From Dyadobacter sandarakinus (GTDB taxonomy: Bacteria > Bacteroidota > Bacteroidia > Cytophagales > Spirosomataceae): a DNA stretch of 64,000 bases. Where the stretch lies: contig NZ_CP056775.1 of the NCBI RefSeq assembly GCF_016894445.1, positions 2,172,001 to 2,236,000 of the forward strand. The letters run 5' to 3'. The translations under genes and the position numbers were made by a program. Below, piece after piece: positions 24,958 to 34,155 of the stretch (its first letter is position 1; the number at the start of each line of letters is the position of its first letter). The notes below the pieces were generated by a model. It ran no database searches. It was not told where the DNA came from and saw only the letters and a program-made list of their open reading frames with translations.

Positions 24958-26217
24958 TCAGCCATGACATTGCTGCAGAATAGACGAAACCTTCTCATCC
25001 AGCGGAGGTCTGAGATCAGTCAGCAGCCACCAGATATGGAGACGGGCATTGGCGTTCAGCAACATATGGATGATCGCCAGGTGTTCATCCTTTAAGCCAT
25101 TGTGGCTGGTGGCCCAGAGTGTCTGGTCCAGCACGGTCCCTCCCACTTCATTGTGCGCTTCCAGCGGGGCTTTGTGCCTGAGCAGCAAACGAACCAGCTC
25201 GCTGTGGCCACAGGTGGCAGCCCAATGCAAGGCTGTCCAGCCCCGGTGGTCTTTGGAAGCAATACCAACTCCTTTCTGTATCAGCAGGTCCACCACCCCG
25301 ATGCGGTTGTTCATTGCAGCCCATACAAATGCCAGTGCGGCATTTGCCTCCGCAGTATTATCCACAGTAAGCCAGATTGCCTGCACGCACTGCATGCCAT
25401 GATCCAGGTTTTTATTTTTATCAAAGTAGGAATCCACGGCATCTATATACCCGAGCCCTGCCGCAGTGACTATATTGACCGCGCGCGCCCCTCTGGCAGC
25501 CAGGATTTCGGCCGTATTCGGATACCCCGATGACAAGGCAAGCAACAGCGGTGAACCATCCTGCCGGATTCCCTCAATGGCAGCACCATAGTCCAGCAGC
25601 AAGGTCGTAAGTTCGCCCTGCACACCCGCTCTTCCGTGATGTGCACTTGACACGAGGAGTTCCAGCGGCGTGCCCGGCCCGTTTCCGTAAGCGTGTAACA
25701 TGGCATCCGGCTCGGAGCCCATTTCAAGAAGCATCCTGCCGATTTCCCCTGCATTGGGCGGCACAAGCTGCCGGAACTCCTCCACGCCATTTGCCGTGAT
25801 GTAGTGCAGCAAAGTAGCATGATGAGCCCTGCCCGACCGGGCTTTTACAATGCGCGGGGCAGCCGCCAGTACTTTTCTGAGCGTACTGGTATCACCTTTC
25901 ACAATCGCATCGGCACCGCGCTCAAACAGGCTTGTGACACTAGCCGGGTCGCCTAGTGCGTGTAAATGGTTGTCGAAATGCTGCCAGTCTTCAAAACCGT
26001 GTTCCCTGGCCAGGATCAGCCTTGCATCGTGCATGTCGAAATTAGCACCAGCCTTGCCGAGGTTTTTCAGCTGGGTCGGATTGGGATGGTATTTCTGAAT
26101 ATAGAGGATGGTCTCTCCGTCAGCGGAGCGGCAAGCTTCCAGGAGCTGCCGCGCCAGCTCGTGGTAGAATGCGGGGGTGGGCTCTTCCACGAGTGGAAGT
26201 GCGGTGGTTGTGTTCAT
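24958..26217 (-). CDS. Ankyrin-repeat protein
   Basis: A 419-residue cytosolic-looking protein without a signal peptide. Ankyrin repeats are clearest in the C-terminal half: DHRGWTALHWAATCGHSELV followed by RLLLRHKAPLEAHNEVGGTV, with further degenerate units such as MNNRIGVVDLLIQKGVGI and DGSPLLLALSSGYPNTAEIL. The N-terminal 90 residues (HELARQLLEACRSADGE; LAREHGFEDWQHFDNHLHAL) form a separate helical segment seen in many bacterial ankyrin proteins. Ankyrins bind proteins; the partner is unknown. It abuts the convergent HxlR gene directly. Confidence 0.88.
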   Translation of the reverse strand: MNTTTALPLVEEPTPAFYHELARQLLEACRSADGETILYIQKYHPNPTQLKNLGKAGANFDMHDARLILAREHGFEDWQHFDNHLHALGDPASVTSLFERGADAIVKGDTSTLRKVLAAAPRIVKARSGRAHHATLLHYITANGVEEFRQLVPPNAGEIGRMLLEMGSEPDAMLHAYGNGPGTPLELLVSSAHHGRAGVQGELTTLLLDYGAAIEGIRQDGSPLLLALSSGYPNTAEILAARGARAVNIVTAAGLGYIDAVDSYFDKNKNLDHGMQCVQAIWLTVDNTAEANAALAFVWAAMNNRIGVVDLLIQKGVGIASKDHRGWTALHWAATCGHSELVRLLLRHKAPLEAHNEVGGTVLDQTLWATSHNGLKDEHLAIIHMLLNANARLHIWWLLTDLRPPLDEKVSSILQQCHG

Positions 26218-26251
26218 GATGGTATAATTTGTGGATGGGCATAGGGATTTA

Positions 26252-26300
26252 TTTTAAATTAAAACTTCACCGGAAGCAATCCTCTTTGTCTGCTTCCGGC
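26252..26300 (-). terminator. Probable terminator of the GH13 gene's downstream neighbour region
   Basis: CCGGAAGCA (26270-26278) pairs with TGCTTCCGG (26291-26299), a 9-bp stem with a 12-nt loop. On the minus strand it is followed by a T-rich stretch. It lies after the GH13 gene and before the ankyrin gene, both on the minus strand, so it should end GH13 transcripts. Confidence 0.55.
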
Positions 26301-26367
26301 AATGGAATAAGATACAAAAAATGTGTGAAATCGAGTATCGCAAAGTACCTGCATTGCGGCCTCTGCC

Positions 26368-27999
26368 CTACTCCGTATCAACTCCCCGGAACCACCGGTA
26401 TCCATAAGCTTCCAGTGTAATGGTATGCTGGTTGTCCGTGTTCACCTCGCTCTGGATGTTGTTCATCAGGTCGGTGAGCTTTACGGCTTTGGCGTGCTCT
26501 TTGGCAACTACCAGTTCAAGCGCTTTTTCGCTGAAATTATGCCATATCAGCAAACGCTTGTTTTTATAACTGTAACGCATACCCAGCACTTCCTTAAGGC
26601 CCGTATCAAGGATTTCCCAGGTGCCGTAACCGATCTCCGGACACTCCTTCCGAAGCCGGATCAGTGAAGTCATCCAGTTGAGCAGCGAGCCGGGCTCCCT
26701 GCGCTGATTTTCAACATTGACATGCACGTAGGCATAATAACCATCTTCCACAACCGGATTAATCAGCTTTTCAGCTTTTGAAAAACCTGCATTTTTTTCG
26801 GCCGACCATTGCATAGGTGTCCTGATGGAGCCTCTTTCGGGCAGGCTCAGGTCGTCGCCCATCCCGATTTCATCGCCATAGCGGATCACGGGCGTGCCTG
26901 GAAGTGAAAACATCAGGCTGTATGCAAGCTCGGTTTGCTGCCGGCTGCCGAGCATGGGCGAAAGCCTGCGGCGGATACCCCGGTCATACAGCTGCATTTC
27001 CTTCTCGGGACCAAACCGCGCAAATACCTTCTGCCGGTCTTCGTCCGAGAGCCTGCCCAGGTCGAGCTCATCATGGTTTCTGAGAAAATGCGCCCACTGA
27101 CTCGTGGGAGCAATTTCCCGGGTTGCTTCTAGCGCACTGATCAGCGCCGTGGTATCTGCCGTGGCGAGTGCCAGGAATGCATTCTGGTTTACAAAAAAAT
27201 TGAACATCAGATGGATGCCGTCACCATCCTCGCCAAAAAACTGTTTGCTTTCGTCGGGCAGTACATTCGCCTCACCGAGCAGCACGGCATCCCCCTTCCG
27301 CCACTGCAGAAAACGGCGCATTTCTTTCAGATATTCAAAATGCAGGGGTTGTTCCTTTCCGTCCTGCCGGGCCGATTCGAGAATGAACGGTACCGCATCT
27401 ACGCGAAAGCCGGCAATGCCCAGTTCGAGCCAGTAGCCCATGATCTTGGCAATTTCTTCCCTTACCTCAGGATTGTCGGTGTTTAAGTCGGGCTGGAATT
27501 CGTAGAAGCGGTGAAAATAATACGCACCCGTTTTCTTATCCTGCGTCCAGGTCGCTTTCTGAACACCCGGGAATACCATTCCCTTGTTCCAGTTCGCAGG
27601 CCGCTTATCGGACCAGATGTACCAGCTGCGTTTGGGGTTCTCCTTCGACGACCGTGATTCTTCAAACCACCGGTGCTCGTCTGAAGTGTGATTTACGACA
27701 AGATCAATGATCACCTTAATGCCCAGCTTACGCGCCTTATGCATAAAATCGACGAAGTCGCCGCTGGATCCATGCCGCGGATCAACGCCATAGAAGTCAC
27801 TGATATCATAACCGTTGTCACGGTTGGGTGTCGGCTGGAAGGGTGCGAGCCAGATGGTATCCAGCCCAAGCGCATGCAGGTAGTCGAGCCTGTCACATAA
27901 ACCCAGGAAATCTCCGGTACCGTCATTGTTCCCATCCATGAATGTTTCCAGATCAAGGCTGTAAATAACGGCGTTCTTGTACCAAAGGTCTTCCATCAT
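26368..27999 (-). CDS. GH13 alpha-amylase-family enzyme, trehalose-synthase-like
   Basis: A 543-residue cytosolic GH13 enzyme without a signal peptide. The conserved regions are DLVVNHTSDEH (region I), GIAGFRVDAVPF with the nucleophile Asp (II), VLLGEANV with the acid/base Glu (III) and HFLRNHDELDLG with the third carboxylate (IV). The start (WYKNAVIYSLDLETFMDGN) and the PGTPVIRYGDEIGMGDDL segment are those of trehalose synthase (maltose-trehalose interconversion, GH13_16) and related glucosyl enzymes. An oligo-1,6-glucosidase or sucrose phosphorylase-like activity cannot be excluded. A palindrome directly upstream (28006-28036) may be an operator. Confidence 0.85.
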   Translation of the reverse strand: MMEDLWYKNAVIYSLDLETFMDGNNDGTGDFLGLCDRLDYLHALGLDTIWLAPFQPTPNRDNGYDISDFYGVDPRHGSSGDFVDFMHKARKLGIKVIIDLVVNHTSDEHRWFEESRSSKENPKRSWYIWSDKRPANWNKGMVFPGVQKATWTQDKKTGAYYFHRFYEFQPDLNTDNPEVREEIAKIMGYWLELGIAGFRVDAVPFILESARQDGKEQPLHFEYLKEMRRFLQWRKGDAVLLGEANVLPDESKQFFGEDGDGIHLMFNFFVNQNAFLALATADTTALISALEATREIAPTSQWAHFLRNHDELDLGRLSDEDRQKVFARFGPEKEMQLYDRGIRRRLSPMLGSRQQTELAYSLMFSLPGTPVIRYGDEIGMGDDLSLPERGSIRTPMQWSAEKNAGFSKAEKLINPVVEDGYYAYVHVNVENQRREPGSLLNWMTSLIRLRKECPEIGYGTWEILDTGLKEVLGMRYSYKNKRLLIWHNFSEKALELVVAKEHAKAVKLTDLMNNIQSEVNTDNQHTITLEAYGYRWFRGVDTE

Positions 28000-28005
28000 A
28001 ATTTT

Positions 28006-28036
28006 ACGGTATGTTAAGGTTAGATTACCATACCGT
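28006..28036. promoter_or_regulatory. Palindromic operator-like site upstream of the GH13 gene
   Basis: Half-sites ACGGTATGTTAA (28006-28017) and TTACCATACCGT (28025-28036) are inverted with a 7-nt spacer and one mismatched pair. The site begins 7 nt upstream of the GH13 start codon, a position suited to repression. No cognate regulator is identified in the window. A role as a 5' UTR stem is the alternative. Confidence 0.5.
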
Positions 28037-28075
28037 TAAAAAACCAATGCCATAGACCGGCGGCCTATGGCATTG
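28036..28075 (-). terminator. Intrinsic terminator of the AhpD-like gene
   Basis: CAATGCCATAG (28045-28055) pairs with CTATGGCATTG (28065-28075), an 11-bp stem with a 9-nt loop. On the minus strand a TTTTTT run follows. It lies just after the stop of the AhpD-like gene. Confidence 0.8.
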
Positions 28076-28096
28076 TCAATGAAGGAAGATTCCGGA

Positions 28097-28537
28097 TCAG
28101 CTTCCCGGCTGCTGCAATGTACTGATGGCAATGCGGTTCCAGGCATTGATGGTCACGATGGCCATGATGATCTGCGCCAGATAAACTTCTCCGAAAGTAC
28201 TTTCCGCTTGTTGGTACAAAGCACTGTCAATGCCTTTGTTATGGATTAATGTAACGGCTTCGGTGAGAGCCAGAATTAGTTTTTCTTCCTCGGTAAATAC
28301 ATTGACTTCCTTCCAAGCATTCAGCAAAACAATCCGCTCCGGCTTCTCCCCTGCCTTCACGGCGTCTTTGTAATGCATATCGAGGCAGTAAGCGCAGCCA
28401 TTTACCTGGGATGCCCGCAGTTTGATGAGCTCTTTATGCGTTTTGCTCAGCACGCCGGTCTGCAGGTAGCCTTCCAGTCCTAACATTGCTTTAAATGCCT
28501 GTGGTTGAAGCGCCTGCATGTTAAATCGAGTTTCCAT
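28097..28537 (-). CDS. Carboxymuconolactone decarboxylase / AhpD-like protein
   Basis: A 146-residue cytosolic protein of the CMD/AhpD superfamily. The redox motif C-A-Y-C with a downstream histidine is in SQVNGCAYCLDMHYKDAV (about 47-64), the pattern of alkylhydroperoxidase-like members. Such proteins reduce peroxides with a partner thiol system. The Crp-type regulator gene is 115 nt upstream on the same strand, a frequent pairing in Bacteroidota that suggests co-regulation. The length is normal. Confidence 0.9.
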   Translation of the reverse strand: METRFNMQALQPQAFKAMLGLEGYLQTGVLSKTHKELIKLRASQVNGCAYCLDMHYKDAVKAGEKPERIVLLNAWKEVNVFTEEEKLILALTEAVTLIHNKGIDSALYQQAESTFGEVYLAQIIMAIVTINAWNRIAISTLQQPGS

Positions 28538-28652
28538 CTTTTTTGTTTTTGTATGTTTTTGAAAATCAGAACAGGACTATAAACTGCCTGTACGTCGTTC
28601 ACACGAACAATACAAAAGTGACCATTGCGGGACCAAAAAAACTTAAACTGGT

Positions 28653-29225
28653 TTAAGAACGCTTTTTACGTAATTCGCTCAGGTACTCGGGGGTAAACCC
28701 CAGGAAAGAAGCCAGCAGGTACTGGGGGATGCGCTGGGTAAATTGCGGATAACTGCTTGCAAAGCGGCGGTACATTTCCTCTCTGGACAAATCGTGCTGG
28801 TATTTCAGCCGCACCTGCGAGGCACCGTAAGCACGCTGATAAATCAGTCGGAAATACCTTTCCAGCTGCGGGAAGCGCGCGAGCAGCAGTTCGTGCCGGG
28901 CAGCACTGATTGCCAGCAGCTCAGATTTCTCCAATGCCTGGATCGTAAACTCGGAACATTGCTGCGTGGGAAAAGCTGAAAAATCGGTCAGCCACCAGCC
29001 TTCAATGGCAAACTGGATTGTTTGTTCGGCCCCGCGCTCGCTGAGGTGAAAAAGCCTGATACATCCCTCTGCGACGAAGTACAGATCCGGGCTTGTTTCG
29101 CCGGCCCTCGCCAAAATGTATTTCTTACGGGCTGTCACGGGTTCAAAAAACGAAAGTATCTCCGCTTCTTCTTCGGGAGCCAGCTCCACCATGCGGCGTA
29201 TATGGTCGATCAGTGGGTGCGGCAT
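28653..29225 (-). CDS. Crp/Fnr-family transcriptional regulator
   Basis: A 190-residue protein: N-terminal cyclic-nucleotide-binding beta-barrel (KKYILARAGETSPDLYFVAEGCIRLF split over residues 34-60) and a C-terminal winged helix (RIPQYLLASFLGFTPEYLSELR) for DNA binding. The Cys ligands of Fnr-type iron-sulfur sensing are absent, so it belongs to the Bacteroidota Crp-like group whose ligand is mostly unknown. It lies between an acyltransferase gene (18 nt upstream) and the AhpD-like gene. Confidence 0.9.
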   Translation of the reverse strand: MPHPLIDHIRRMVELAPEEEAEILSFFEPVTARKKYILARAGETSPDLYFVAEGCIRLFHLSERGAEQTIQFAIEGWWLTDFSAFPTQQCSEFTIQALEKSELLAISAARHELLLARFPQLERYFRLIYQRAYGASQVRLKYQHDLSREEMYRRFASSYPQFTQRIPQYLLASFLGFTPEYLSELRKKRS

Positions 29226-29242
29226 AGGCTGTTTTTCGGTAT

Positions 29243-30382
29243 TCAGGAAAGATTTATGGCAGACTTATCCTGCGAGGCCGGGGAAGGCTCAATGCTCCGG
29301 CCGGCATTGAACCTGTCTTTGAACCTGAGAAAATACGACTCAAAATAATGGTAGCTCAATACGCTGAATACAAGTACAAAGCCCAGAAATGGCAGCAGAT
29401 ACCAGCGCGACAAGCCATAACGTGCTTCATAATACTGAAAAAATACCTTATAAAATATCCAGTGATAAATGTAAATCCCATAGGAGTACTTACCCAGAAA
29501 CCGCAGGGCTAATGTTGAAAATACCGCATTGACAAACCTGCCGGTCTTTCCCGTATCAAATACCATGGCGATAATACCCGCAAAACAAAGCGCAAGAAGT
29601 GTGTAGCCGCCGCGTACGAAATAGACGTTCCGGAAGTGGAGGTAACCCGTGGAGCATGCGATCCAGAGTATGATCACCGAAGCCACCGCAAACACCGGCA
29701 GCACGAGCCGGTTGAGCACCTGCGAACGGGTGCGGATCAGGATGGCAAGCATACCGCCGATTGCCAGGGCATCCACCCGTGCCAGTGTAAAAACATAACT
29801 GAAATCGCTATCGGCATGCGCATTCCGGATGCCAAGACTTGTGCAAACCAGCAATGCACAAGCCAGAAGTAACTGACCGTTGCTGAGAGAATATACCACA
29901 AATGGCCACACCAGGTAAAACTGCTCTTCCACAGCCAGCGACCAGAAATGATTCATGATGTCGGTCACTCCCCAGCCGTTGTAGGCGAAATACAGATTCT
30001 GCGTAAAAGTGAAAAAGTACCCGGCACTTTGGAGATGCGCAGGATTGAAAGCGGGATGATGTCGGGTAACTGCCGGAATTTGCAGCAGTCCGAAGAAGAT
30101 GATAATGGTAAGATAGTAGAGCGGGAAAATGCGGAGTGCCCGCTTTGCAAAAAAATTTCCGAAGTAATTTTCCTGTCCCCTGGTATCAGTCAGAATGCCG
30201 GTAATGAGAAAGCCCGAAAGGACAAAAAACAGGTCGACGCCTATCCAGCCGAAATCAGTCAGACTTCTGAAAGGTTCGGGAAGGGTGTTTTCAAAACAGT
30301 GAAAGATAACCACCAGCACCACAGCAGCTCCCCGGATACCATCCAGGGAACTGTTATGTCCTCTCTTGTAAATTATATGCAT
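29243..30382 (-). CDS. Acyltransferase-3 family membrane protein
   Basis: A 379-residue polytopic membrane protein with about ten helices. The family signature is at the N-terminus: SLDGIRGAAVVLVVIFHCFE with catalytic His, then GWIGVDLFFVLSGFLITGIL. The later ILDTR..NYFGNFFAKRALRIFPLYY pattern (TDTRGQENYFGNFFAKRAL) is typical. Such proteins transfer acetyl or other acyl groups onto surface polysaccharides or lipids (OafA/NodX-like). The substrate is not shown. A second member of the family lies at 50607. Confidence 0.92.
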   Translation of the reverse strand: MHIIYKRGHNSSLDGIRGAAVVLVVIFHCFENTLPEPFRSLTDFGWIGVDLFFVLSGFLITGILTDTRGQENYFGNFFAKRALRIFPLYYLTIIIFFGLLQIPAVTRHHPAFNPAHLQSAGYFFTFTQNLYFAYNGWGVTDIMNHFWSLAVEEQFYLVWPFVVYSLSNGQLLLACALLVCTSLGIRNAHADSDFSYVFTLARVDALAIGGMLAILIRTRSQVLNRLVLPVFAVASVIILWIACSTGYLHFRNVYFVRGGYTLLALCFAGIIAMVFDTGKTGRFVNAVFSTLALRFLGKYSYGIYIYHWIFYKVFFQYYEARYGLSRWYLLPFLGFVLVFSVLSYHYFESYFLRFKDRFNAGRSIEPSPASQDKSAINLS

Positions 30383-30556
30383 GTAACACGTTTACCGCGA
30401 AATCGAATTGTTTCGAAAAGAAGATTATCAATTTTTAGCAGGAATTACCGGTAGATAATTGAAATCAACCGTTAATGTCCGCCAATCAAAAATAGATAAC
30501 CCTTACTTCGTTTCAAAACGGAGCGGTTCCTGAGTTACTCCCGAGCTTGCATCTTG

Positions 30557-33529
30557 TCAGGGAACTTCCTTAGTATACAGGTTGAATGCCAGCAAATGCT
30601 TGCGGAACATGTCCTCATATTGTTTGCCGGCAGCCTTCTGTCCTGCACCATAGCATTCCCTGGCAAGTGTCTGCAGAATGTAGAGATCTTTGCTGACGTT
30701 GCGATTGCCGCCATTTTCATGTACCCAGCTCAGGTTTTCGTCTGCACGCAGGGCCATCGTCCGTGCGGAGTCGAGCGCCTTTTTATTTTCGCCCACATCA
30801 AAAAACATCCCCACAAACCCTGCCGAGAACTGGTCATAGGGAATGGTGTCATCGGGCATGACGCGCATGGCTTTATCGAGCACATTGCGGGCCTTGTCCA
30901 TTTGTTTTTCTGCGATCAGCTGGCCTGCAAGCCGCAAAAATGAGATTCGTGCCGTTGCCACCGGCGAGCCGAGGTATGTGTCATCATAGTATGTTTTTGC
31001 ATTGTTCATGTCGCGCCAGAAGGTCTTATGCATCATGTTGTCGTACATAATGTCCGAGTTCACGTATCCGTCTTCGGCTCCCTCCACCTTCACGGGCAGC
31101 AGGCGGTATGCATAACCTTCGAGCTGCATATACTCCTTCAAGCCCAGGTGATGCGACGAACCCATGGTTGATGAGAAGTAAATCGGGCGCTTCCAGTTAT
31201 TGCTTGCGATGATGTCCAGCATGACCAGGTCCGATTTAAAAAGATCCTTATTGCCGATGTTCCAGCTCATAGAATCGGTCAGGAACGGCTCGAAATCCTT
31301 TTTTACAATGTGCATTCTGCGTACCGCGGCTGTATCGACGGGCAGGAACATCGTGGATGACGGCAGTATGGACGTTGTTTCGCCATTGCTCAGCGGTACC
31401 CTGATCGCCTTGTTGTTCTGCCGGACGAGATCAAGGTATTCGTTGAGGTTAACTCCTTTCCTGACGGACGCTACTTCGTAAAAAGGGATGTAGTCATTTT
31501 GCCCATTGATATAATTACCCGTATCCAGGGAAAGCGGCAGCGCATCCGAATCATTGATTTTGCGCCTGAGCTGCTCAATGTACCAGTCGATCCCGATGAA
31601 GGTCTGCACACAAACACGCACATCCTTCCTGAACCCTTCGACTTCCTGCACGTACCAGAGTGGAAAAGTATCATTGTCGCCACCCGTAAACAGGATTGCA
31701 TGGGGTGCGCAGGAGTTGAGCAGGTTGCGCGCAAAATCGACCGAGTGGTAGCGGTTGCTCCTGTCGTGATTGTCCCACCCTCTGATCCCCATCCATGCAG
31801 GTACCGCCAGGCCCAATGCAGCCACGATGCCCGTACGGATGTTCTGATCGCGTACGATCCTTTGCGCCGCATGGCTCATGGCCATGATCCCGAGTCCGAT
31901 CCAGATGCAGAAAATGTAAAACGAACCCACATAGATGTAATCCCGCTCACGCGGCTCCACAGGGGGCGAATTCAGGTAAAAGGCCAGCGCAATGCCTGTG
32001 AGCACAAACAGCAGGACGAGCACGAGCAGGTCTTTTTTTCTTTTTGTATACATAAAAACGGCCCCTGCAATGCCCAGTAAAAGGGGCAGCATAAAGAGGT
32101 TGTCATGCGCGCGGTTGGACTGTATGGATGATGGGAATGTGCGGAATGCATCCCACGGGAGCAGCACTCCCGCACCTTCCCGGTCACTTTCACGCCCCAC
32201 AAAGTTCCAGAGGAAGTAGCGCCAGTACATGTGCCCCAGCTGGTGCGAGAACAGGTAAGTCAGGTTATGCCGCATCGTGGGCGTTTGTCCTTCGCGGAGG
32301 CCGGTGATCTGCCGGTACAGTTCGGGATGCCCCGGCTGGGAGCTGTACAGCCGCGGCAGCAGCATATGGCTGCCCGGCTCATACTCGTACTCGGGCCGAC
32401 GGTCCGTAACAACATACCTGCCGTCCCGGCGCGTATACACGGGCGTACCCTGCCGGCTAGCCGTAAGGCGGGAGGTAAATTGTGGTCCGTACAGCAACGG
32501 ACGGCTTTCATACTGCTCACGTTTGAGGTAAGAAACAAACCGCAGCACATCGCTTGGATTATTTTCATTGATAGGCGGATTGTAGCCGGAACGCACCAGG
32601 ACCATGAGGTACGAGCCGTAACCCGTCAATACAAATGCCAGCGAGAGCAGTGCCGTATTGAGGATTACTTTCTGTTTTTTATGCGAATAAATGATAGCCG
32701 ATGTAAGTGCTGCGAAAAAGAGGACCGAGAAGAAAATTACACCGGAATTATAGGGCAAACCCAAACTGTTTACGAAAAACACTTCAAAGCTGCCCGCCAG
32801 GCCCGGCAAACCGGGAATGATGCCGGCATTGATCATCGCCAGAATCAGCAATCCTGTCACAAATGCCGCGAATCCGCCAAAGACAGTAGGCTTCGGAAAT
32901 TTCCTGAAATAATAAACCAGCGACAAGGCAGGGATCGTAACGAGGTTGAGCAGGTGCACGCCAATGGAAAGTCCCACCAGGTAGGCAATGAGGATCAGCC
33001 AGCGGTTGGCCTGTGCGGGATCGTTTATGCGCTCCCATCTGAACACAGCCCAGATCACGATTGCCGTGAAAAACGAAGACATGGCGTACACTTCTGCCTC
33101 GCCGGCCGAAAACCAGAAGGAGTCGGACCATGCATAGGCAAGCGCGCCCGCAGCACCGCAGCCGATCACCAGCATGGACTGTGCTTTGCTCCAACTATTT
33201 TGGGGTTTGTCAACGAGCTTGCCCGCCAGCATCGTAATGGTCCAGAACAGGAAGAGCACCGTGAATGCGCTGCTCAGCACAGAGAGCATATTGACCCAGT
33301 AAGCAACCTTTGTAACGTCGCCCAGCGCGAGAAGTGAAAAGAGCCTGCCGATCAGCAGAAAAAAAGGAGCGCCAGGCGGATGAGGCACCTGCAATTTGAA
33401 TGCACAGGCAATGAATTCGCCGCAGTCCCAGAAGCTGGCGGTGCGCTCCATGGTGGTGACGTAGGTTGTAAACGCAACCGCAAACACGCCCCAGCCCGCA
33501 AAGGTGTTCCACTTGTTAAACTGTACCAT
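30557..33529 (-). CDS. DUF2723 membrane protein (GT-C-like glycosyltransferase)
   Basis: A 990-residue inner-membrane protein. I chose the ATG at 33529 (MVQFNKWNTFAGWGVF) because the upstream extension to 33610 runs through a hairpin and looks non-coding. The DUF2723 signature is near the N-terminus: TASFWDCGEFIACAFKLQVP, then HPPGAPFFLLIGRLFSLLAL. About a dozen helices are followed by a large soluble part from about residue 560 (HAILFTGGDNDTFPLWYVQE) and a helical C-terminus with TPR-like character. The family resembles protein O-mannosyltransferases (GT-C) and is found in Bacteroidota, where general protein O-glycosylation occurs. The exact reaction is not established. Confidence 0.85.
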   Translation of the reverse strand: MVQFNKWNTFAGWGVFAVAFTTYVTTMERTASFWDCGEFIACAFKLQVPHPPGAPFFLLIGRLFSLLALGDVTKVAYWVNMLSVLSSAFTVLFLFWTITMLAGKLVDKPQNSWSKAQSMLVIGCGAAGALAYAWSDSFWFSAGEAEVYAMSSFFTAIVIWAVFRWERINDPAQANRWLILIAYLVGLSIGVHLLNLVTIPALSLVYYFRKFPKPTVFGGFAAFVTGLLILAMINAGIIPGLPGLAGSFEVFFVNSLGLPYNSGVIFFSVLFFAALTSAIIYSHKKQKVILNTALLSLAFVLTGYGSYLMVLVRSGYNPPINENNPSDVLRFVSYLKREQYESRPLLYGPQFTSRLTASRQGTPVYTRRDGRYVVTDRRPEYEYEPGSHMLLPRLYSSQPGHPELYRQITGLREGQTPTMRHNLTYLFSHQLGHMYWRYFLWNFVGRESDREGAGVLLPWDAFRTFPSSIQSNRAHDNLFMLPLLLGIAGAVFMYTKRKKDLLVLVLLFVLTGIALAFYLNSPPVEPRERDYIYVGSFYIFCIWIGLGIMAMSHAAQRIVRDQNIRTGIVAALGLAVPAWMGIRGWDNHDRSNRYHSVDFARNLLNSCAPHAILFTGGDNDTFPLWYVQEVEGFRKDVRVCVQTFIGIDWYIEQLRRKINDSDALPLSLDTGNYINGQNDYIPFYEVASVRKGVNLNEYLDLVRQNNKAIRVPLSNGETTSILPSSTMFLPVDTAAVRRMHIVKKDFEPFLTDSMSWNIGNKDLFKSDLVMLDIIASNNWKRPIYFSSTMGSSHHLGLKEYMQLEGYAYRLLPVKVEGAEDGYVNSDIMYDNMMHKTFWRDMNNAKTYYDDTYLGSPVATARISFLRLAGQLIAEKQMDKARNVLDKAMRVMPDDTIPYDQFSAGFVGMFFDVGENKKALDSARTMALRADENLSWVHENGGNRNVSKDLYILQTLARECYGAGQKAAGKQYEDMFRKHLLAFNLYTKEVP

Positions 33530-33559
33530 GCCGTGATGTAGTGTTGGAGAAGTTAAAGA

Positions 33560-33597
33560 ACCTGGCCGATCCCCGGAATCAGGCGGACCGGCCAGGT
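33560..33597. repeat. Hairpin upstream of the DUF2723 start
   Basis: ACCTGGCCG (33560-33568) pairs with CGGCCAGGT (33589-33597), a 9-bp stem with a 20-nt loop, starting about 30 nt upstream of the chosen ATG. It could be a leader structure or a terminator-like element. It also argues against the longer reading frame being translated. Confidence 0.55.
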
Positions 33598-33945
33598 CAA
33601 AACTATCCATACTGCATTGAACAGCAGGTACTAAGGATCTTAAAAAACGTTAATGCAAACAGGCAGAAAGCCGGTTTTAACTTTCTTTAACACGGAAACC
33701 CAGGCGGGAGCAGGAACTATGCCCGGCGCGTAAATGCAGCCGGGGCTAATAGGGTCATTTGGGTAAGCCAGCTTACTGGCGAACACCGGTGGATGGTAGC
33801 GGTAATAAATTATTCAGGACTGCAAACCGGCTGTTCAGGCCTACCGGCTGCTTATTGTTAGGTCACGGATGGAAGAAAATCAGGACATCCGCATTGGGTA
33901 CTTACTTTTCAAAGACAGGAAGGGGTACGCTGGCATTGGTTACGC
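33598..33945. other. Intergenic region without a credible gene
   Basis: About 350 nt between the DUF2723 gene and a small minus-strand gene. A plus-strand open frame at 33759-33959 has no recognisable features and runs into the opposite-strand gene. I see no other element. Confidence 0.5.
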
Positions 33946-34155
33946 TTAGCTCTTTTTGAGCACTTTGCTTAATTTCTTCTGTGATTTTTTTACTTCACCC
34001 GGCACAAAGTCACCACTGATCCACCTCACAAAATTCTTTGATTGTACCTGATACACCTGCGCAGACAGCGGTTTCAACTCTGATCTTTCGATCTCTGAAA
34101 GGTAGTCTGCGAGCAACCTGTTGATTTCTTCCAAATACTTGATTTGAGTTTTCAT
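33946..34155 (-). CDS. Small protein, paralogue of the one at 61008
   Basis: A 69-residue basic protein, mostly helical by composition. A gapless hand alignment with the protein at 61008-61196 gives 28 identical residues in the first 57, including MKT, KPLS and NFVRWI, and F-x-PG. This conservation between distant loci shows it is a real gene. The pattern PLSAQVY then NFVRWI recalls the N-terminal SAM-like core-binding domain of tyrosine recombinases, but no catalytic domain is present. The function is unknown. The upstream region is AT-rich. Confidence 0.75.
   Translation of the reverse strand: MKTQIKYLEEINRLLADYLSEIERSELKPLSAQVYQVQSKNFVRWISGDFVPGEVKKSQKKLSKVLKKS

Noticed and set aside
24955..24960. 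Stop codons of HxlR and ankyrin genes abutting tail to tail
   Set aside because: Compact but ordinary; no sign of functional linkage.
33759..33959. Open frame of 66 codons (+)
   Set aside because: It runs into the opposite-strand conserved small gene, which has paralogue support.
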